The position numbers and the translations under genes are program-made. From Tridacna crocea (lineage: Eukaryota; Mollusca; Bivalvia; Cardiida; Cardiidae), in NCBI GenBank assembly GCA_943736015.1, contig OX031061.1, positions 65,168,192-65,232,191 on the forward strand: a stretch of 64,000 bases of DNA. Reading direction: 5' to 3'. Positions within the stretch are counted from its first letter, which is position 1, and each line of letters begins with the position of its first letter. A model generated the notes under the pieces. That model was not told the DNA's origin. It was given only the letters and a program-made list of their open reading frames with translations, and did no database searches. This document shows positions 59,870 to 64,000 of this stretch, piece by piece.

Positions 59870-59899
59870 TGGATCGATGGATGGATGGATGGATAGATA
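59870..59899 (+). repeat. (GGAT)n microsatellite
   Basis: About six GGAT units, directly followed by a hairpin MITE. Confidence 0.9.
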
Positions 59900-60039
59900 C
59901 AGAGCTCCAGATAGAGGGAGTGATTTTGTTTTCAAAATTGAAAATATTAATTATATCCACAAAACCCTATGTAAGAGTCTCATCGAGACGATTCTAATGG
60001 GTATCCACAACATAGGGTTTCTGAGAGAAATAATGGATT

Positions 60040-60040
<1 letters not shown>
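59900..60040. mobile_element. CAGAGCTCCAG hairpin MITE, copy 3, rearranged
   Basis: CAGAGCTCCAGATAGAGGGA, then AAAACCCTATG and ACAACATAGGGTTTCTGAGA around AGTCTCATCGAGACGATTCT. The right end is lost in a GATA run. Confidence 0.75.
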
Positions 60041-60084
<44 letters not shown>

Positions 60085-60112
60085 GGTCGGTCGGTCGGAC
60101 GGACGGACACAC
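60036..60112 (+). repeat. (GATA)n, (GGTC)n and (GGAC)n microsatellite
   Basis: About eleven GATA units followed by GGTCGGTCGG and ACGGACGGAC. Confidence 0.95.
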
Positions 60113-60169
60113 CAAAGGGTAGGCCATGTTTTAGCGTGGCACAAATGCTCTTTTAAAATTATGAAGTTG

Positions 60170-60335
60170 TGCGTGTACAACTTTTTTGACCCTTCTGCGA
60201 TGTGTTGCTGAATTATCTCCCTTGAATTTTGTATTCAACTCTTACTTTTGAAACCATTCCGATTTCTGTCACAAAGACCTGTTTTTATGACAAGGAGCTG
60301 GTGGGTGTATAATCACATTTAGTGATAGATCTAGT
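60170..60335 (+). repeat. 'TCACATTTAGTGATAG' element
   Basis: Intact relative of the SINE-split copy at 33640-34155: TGTCACAAAGACCTGTTTTT and CAAGGAGCTGGTGGGTGTAT. Confidence 0.7.
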
Positions 60336-60395
60336 TATTATTATCATCATCATGATGATCAGTATCATCATCGTCATCATTATTATTATCATTAC
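60336..60395 (+). repeat. (ATC/ATT)n microsatellite
   Basis: TTATTATCATCATCATGATG and ATTATTATTATCATTACC. Confidence 0.85.
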
Positions 60396-60734
60396 CATTA
60401 TTAAGGTAATAGAGTAGGCCATGACGCGTTATTTTTAACGCCATCCAGAGAGAGATAGAGACGGACAGACGAACATACGGAGTCACAGACAGACAGGAAT
60501 AAACAAACAAAAAAAAAACCGAGTAAAAAAACTATGAAACCTGTAAGACGAACTGCAGAAAACGGTATGCCTATAGGCCTATATTTGAAAGATACTTAAA
60601 ACTGAAGGATTCAGTAATTGTCTATGTAATCGTAAGTCCCAATTTGATTTTCATAAAATTCTTCCTAACTCTAAACAATGATTCAAATATTATATTCATT
60701 AGAAAACGGTAATAGTTCTATCACTGCGGAAAGA

Positions 60735-61192
60735 CATAGAGGATATTTGTTTTTCACGGTGAAAGATCGAATGAACATCATCGGTAATATTTCAGGGGTG
60801 CCGCGGCCACGAGTGAAAATATTACTGTTGATGTTCATGAGATGAAATAAATTTCGACCTTTATAAACGAAAAAAATAACAAATATTCTATTTATTTTAT
60901 GCTTTAACCCTTTCTGGGGTAATTTCATCGGAATCCAGTAGAGTTCTTTTCGATTATTCCCAGTGGTGTACCCTTTACACATAGCAACGCATTACAATAT
61001 TACGTCAAGCGCGAGAAATATAAGGTAAATGACGTCATATTTCTATCTGGTTGCGAGTCACGCGCATTTTACCTAGGTAACTATAATATGAAAATCGGTA
61101 TTTGCACTAGTCGTAACCATGAAATATAGAAAAATATTTCACCGATATTTCTCGATAACCTACCGAAAAGCATGAAATAAAAATGTAAAAAC
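60735..61192. repeat. Dispersed element R, copy 3
   Basis: GATCGAATGAACATCATCGG pairs with CTGTTGATGTTCATGAGATG; then GCAACGCATTACAATATTAC and GTAACCATGAAATATAGAAA. Confidence 0.78.
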
Positions 61193-61273
61193 TCACAGTT
61201 AAAAGTAACAGCATGTGTTATCCACATAGAAAAACCACCTGTAACTTAGTGAACCATTTTCTCGTCTAAAAAA

Positions 61274-61462
61274 ATGTTCCCATTATTTAAAACACGTAGA
61301 AGAAAAAAAATATTGTCACAAATTGACATTGGTAATAGCAATACAGTCGGAGAGCTGTCGAGGGGCATCAATAACGATCGAGTGTCTAACCTGGAGGGGA
61401 AAACAATACTGCATGAATTAAAACGTCCTCCAGAGTCACATTTATTAAATGGGATCGTGTAA
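61274..61462 (+). CDS. Possible small protein or exon
   Basis: 62 codons from ATG to TAA, MFPLFKTRRRKKILSQIDIG with a basic start and a hydrophilic remainder. It lies in a gap between repeats. No family recognised; chance ORF not excluded. Confidence 0.25.
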   Translation: MFPLFKTRRRKKILSQIDIGNSNTVGELSRGINNDRVSNLEGKTILHELKRPPESHLLNGIV

Positions 61463-61511
61463 ACAAACATTAACCCTGTTGATGAAAAGACACGACGTAC
61501 GTGGTTTTTGT

Positions 61512-61578
61512 GTCAGCGTAGATCAAAGATCAGACTGCACAGAATGTACAGTTTGATCTTTGTATCTGCACTGACGCA
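61512..61578. repeat. Family B palindrome, GTCAGCG variant
   Basis: GTCAGCGTAGATCAAAGATC and GATCTTTGTATCTGCACTGAC arms (ends quoted); the outer stem is changed on both sides. Confidence 0.85.
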
Positions 61579-61660
61579 ATATCTAAACGTAAATGTTGAC
61601 CTCAATTAGCATTTGTTTATAGTTTATTTAAGTTTTCTAGACTTAAATAAAAGATGAGGT

Positions 61661-62267
61661 GATTTATTTACCGGGAAAGCGTGGTGTTGCTCTCGGCCAA
61701 AGCAGGATAGACAACATTATACTTTACTCATTACCGGAAGGCAATATTTTAGACTTGTCCAAATCGAAAGCAGCTGCAGACGACAAAAAATAAAAGTGAC
61801 TGAAAATTTGAAAGTTGTTTTGTAAAGAGTTAGAAAACATTGTGGTAAAAAGGAGAAAATGCTGGTAACCAGAATTTTCTCATTCTCCACACAATGTTTA
61901 CTACAGGCTTTTTTCCAAAGATCGTCAAACGTCGGCATTATGTGGTAAAAGGTTAATGTCAATGGCAGTGTCAAACAGCGACTTGTTGTCAAAGAGATTA
62001 TCAGCCACGCCATCAGTGTACAGGACAATAGGCCAAGCCTTAGAAATACGGTGCTTACGCACAGAGTGTATGGACTCAGGGCTGGCGAGTTCGAAGTCTA
62101 GCTTGACCAAAAATCTGAAAGTGAATGAATTGAAAGACAGGGGTCCTGCGAGGCCAACTGGTATAACCAGGGACTTGTAAACCTGGTTGGAGACGCACTG
62201 AGTGTAAGCAATCACTTGTTGAGTCAGTTGCTTGTTCAAGCTGGAGGTTTCTACAGCCATTAAATAG
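61661..62267 (-). pseudogene. Unrecognised coding exon interrupted by a TTAA MITE
   Basis: A 111-codon frame runs from 62260 down into a MITE (61723-61956), where it ends on MITE sequence. Across the MITE, joining at the TTAA target, the same frame continues for about 18 codons to a GTAAAT donor or in-frame TAA near 61670. Upstream, the frame reaches an AG near 62268, so this may be an internal exon. Residues such as SLVIPVGLAGPLSF and VLYTDGVADNLF are visible. The gene is either inactivated or lost; no family recognised. Confidence 0.45.
61723..61956 (+). mobile_element. TTAA palindrome MITE inside a reading frame
   Basis: TTTACTCATTACC to GGTAAAAGGTTAA, inserted in a minus-strand coding frame that is open on both sides. 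Confidence 0.88.
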
Positions 62268-62394
62268 GTGCCTTCAGTTGAAATCTTTGGTCATGATTTC
62301 ACGAAAATATAGACGGGTTCATTGAATAGAGATTAAATCAGAGATTGCTGAAGCACCGAAAATATACAATGGAAAAACTACCTCAGTCCTCTAT

Positions 62395-63290
62395 CTTATA
62401 AACAAAGTTCGTGTCAAAGAAACAATGAACAAACGCATGGCAGAAATACAGGGACCGGTTAGGATTCGCACCTCAGGCTGCCCGGATGAAAGGCCAATAC
62501 CTTAACCGTTGAGATAAAAAGATATCTCCCTAAGACCGGCCCTCCACTAAGACCCCGAAAGGTTCCCAATCATAAAAATGACAGGAACTGGATGCTTCGG
62601 CACATCTTCGCAATGATCGGGAACCGTTCTTGGTGTTTCTTATAGCCATCTGGAAACATTCTTGGTGTGTCGGGGCGGATTCGGGATCAAAAAAGCTTCG
62701 GGATCCAAATTTTAAAAGTTTTAAAACTTGTACGCCGATCGTTGAGTTCGGGGAAGCGTCGGGATCGTCGGCATCCTTTCGCGGAACCTTCGGCGATCAT
62801 TCCGGACGTTCTGAAACACATCGCGCATAATCCAGCAGCATTCGGCAAGGTTTCTTATTCACTGTGTCACGCTGAGCGGTTCAGGAAAGATAGCTCGCCT
62901 ATATATACACCTTGGTACTCACATCGCCAACACGTCGGCATTGATTCTTAAACGCTTCTGTATGTTCTGCAAGTGAACTGCAGCCATTCTGCGTGATCGG
63001 GAAACACTCGGTCAACAATTCTGGACCGATCACCATTTTTCTGTACGGGATCCGCATACTTCGGTAAGATTTCGGCAACCTTTCGCATACTGTTCCACGT
63101 ATCACTGCCAAACGAGCCCTGTTTGCCAAGCTCCGCCCATTTTCATCCCGAAAGCTCCCCGAAATTAGCCATTTTTCATCTGCAACCCTTTGAGAAGCAA
63201 TCGGGGTTGTAGTGGAGGGCAGGCCTAACGCAATTGTTAGGTATTGTATTTAAATCGGGACGAAGCCATGCATGAAGAAGTGGTCACACA
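62395..63290 (-). repeat. tRNA-like repeat unit split by a DNA transposon
   Basis: Left part ACAAAGTTCGTGTCAAAGAA through GAGATAAAAAGATATCTCCC and right part GGTATTGTATTTAAATCGGG match the 54614-55165 unit. The 690-bp insert lies between them. Confidence 0.78.
62534..63223. mobile_element. Non-autonomous DNA transposon, ~690 bp
   Basis: Ends GGCCCTCCACTAAGACCCCGA (left, part) and TCGGGGTTGTAGTGGAGGGC (right) are inverted repeats with two mismatches. CCTAA flanks both sides (62529-62533, 63224-63228). The interior is GC-richer, full of CGG/CCG words, with no transposase frame. Superfamily undecided. Confidence 0.8.
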
Positions 63291-63440
63291 ATCCTGTAAA
63301 CTAGACAGTTTTTGAAAACATTGTTGGTAACCAGTATTCTCTTCTTTGCCCACAATGTTTTCTACCAAATCAAATACTACTTCCATCAGTTGTCGCCTGC
63401 AGGAGCTCTCAATTTGGTCCAATTTGAATTCCATTAAAAG
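63291..63440 (-). mobile_element. TTAA palindrome MITE, core damaged
   Basis: TCACACAATCCTGTAAACTA start, left stem deleted after AAACATTGTTGGTAACC, right stem present. Confidence 0.65.
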
Positions 63441-63559
63441 CATAAGAAGCCTTCTTTTTTTATCGCCGTATTCCGTTTTTTATGGCGGTTATGCGTCCTG
63501 TACTTCCGGTTAAACAGAGTGAAAATAACAACTGAAGCCTCTTTGAAGAGTATGTCCGA

Positions 63560-63718
63560 TATTCTTTACTCAAAAATCACAGGACAATATTTCAGGCTGC
63601 TCCAAGTTTTTGCTGACGGCGAATTGAACATAACTGGCGTCATGGAAATCGCCTTGGAATGTTCAGAAAACATTGTGGGATAGAAAGAGAATTTTGGTCA
63701 ACAGCGTTTTCTCCTTTT
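63560..63718 (+). mobile_element. TTAA palindrome MITE, truncated
   Basis: ACTCAAAAATCACAGGACAA start and a worn core (GAAAACATTGTGGGATAG); the right part is replaced by SINE sequence. Confidence 0.6.
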
Positions 63719-63892
63719 TTCGCTGTTCATTGTTTCGACGATGACTCTGTGGGAAAGCAGCCAGTGGCTTGGAAAGAAAAATTGTGCGGAGTACTGGTAA
63801 AAGAGACTCAAGGAAAGCGTGGATAGGTGCACTTGCCGCAGTAATATAACTGAAGTATTGTTGAAAATGGCGTTAAACACCATACAACCTTT
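63719..63892 (+). mobile_element. SINE type 1, 3' part
   Basis: CATTGTTTCGACGATGACTC, GTGGGAAAGCAGCCAGTGG, AATGGCGTTAAACACCATAC. Confidence 0.8.
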
Positions 63893-63914
63893 TTTCCCCA
63901 AATTTAAATCACGA

Positions 63915-64000
63915 GCCTTACAACTCCGCAAAAAGAATGTTTTCTGGGGTATACTGGAATCGGCCCTTCTTTCCGTGTATCCGTCCGTGTGTCCGTCCGT
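63915..64000 (+). repeat. CTGTCTGTCCGTCTG element, cut by window end
   Basis: CTCCGCAAAAAGAATGTTTTC, TGGGGTATACTGGAATCGGC, TGTGTCCGTCCGT. Confidence 0.75.

Noticed and set aside
1651..63718. CRISPR-like array of palindromic repeats
   Set aside because: Spacing is irregular, copies occur in both orientations, and each is a 225-bp TTAA-ended element in eukaryotic DNA.

Overview
This 64-kb window looks like nuclear DNA of an invertebrate animal, most likely a bivalve mollusc (inference). The support is: AT-rich DNA with introns and consensus splice sites; a spliced tetraspanin gene; an I/Nimb-type non-LTR retrotransposon; tRNA-derived SINEs; and very many short palindromic DNA repeats. Some of those repeats (the GCGCAGGCTG fold-backs and the 'CTGTCTGTGTGTCCGTCTG' elements) are ones I associate with heterodont bivalves. 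Nothing bacterial was found: no operons, CRISPR array or rRNA.

Two host genes could be assembled exon by exon with matching splice phases. (1) 2152-19000, plus strand: the last eight coding exons of a gene that starts outside the window or in exons I cannot see. It encodes a charged, largely disordered protein with a WRLRRKME block and a C-terminal coiled coil. (2) 20277-32430, minus strand: a complete eight-exon tetraspanin of about 490 residues with four membrane segments and a six-cysteine large loop. It has an unusually long (~213 residue) Asn/Gln/Ser/Pro-rich cytoplasmic tail. One loop exon carries a 143-bp partial tandem duplication. Weaker candidates are a small secreted Cys-containing protein (50394 down to about 41043, minus), a MITE-interrupted exon (61661-62267, minus) and single exon-like frames at 46794, 51153 and 61274 (plus).

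The rest is mostly mobile DNA. The dominant element is a ~225-bp MITE with TTAACYCWTTACC-type ends and a central ~65-bp near-perfect palindrome. About 40 copies are recognisable, roughly one seventh of the window by rough tally. TTAA ends suggest piggyBac-like mobilisation (inference). The palindrome arms co-vary between subfamilies. One copy (7857-8054 plus 14611-14640) is split by a 6.5-kb I/Nimb-like LINE (8055-14601) with a 9-bp target duplication. Its ORF1 and ORF2 are recognisable but broken by stops and one frameshift.

Other layers are: two ~60-bp palindrome families with conserved cores and diverging but still complementary arms; larger fold-backs (26018, 35703, 42326, 44405, 51095); TACGTA palindrome arrays (28612, 41630); a 690-bp TIR element inside a tRNA-like repeat (62534-63223); several tRNA-derived SINEs; and long microsatellites (35180-35640, 55370-55590, 56200-56390). 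From about 32.5 kb to the right end the window is mostly gene-poor repeat.
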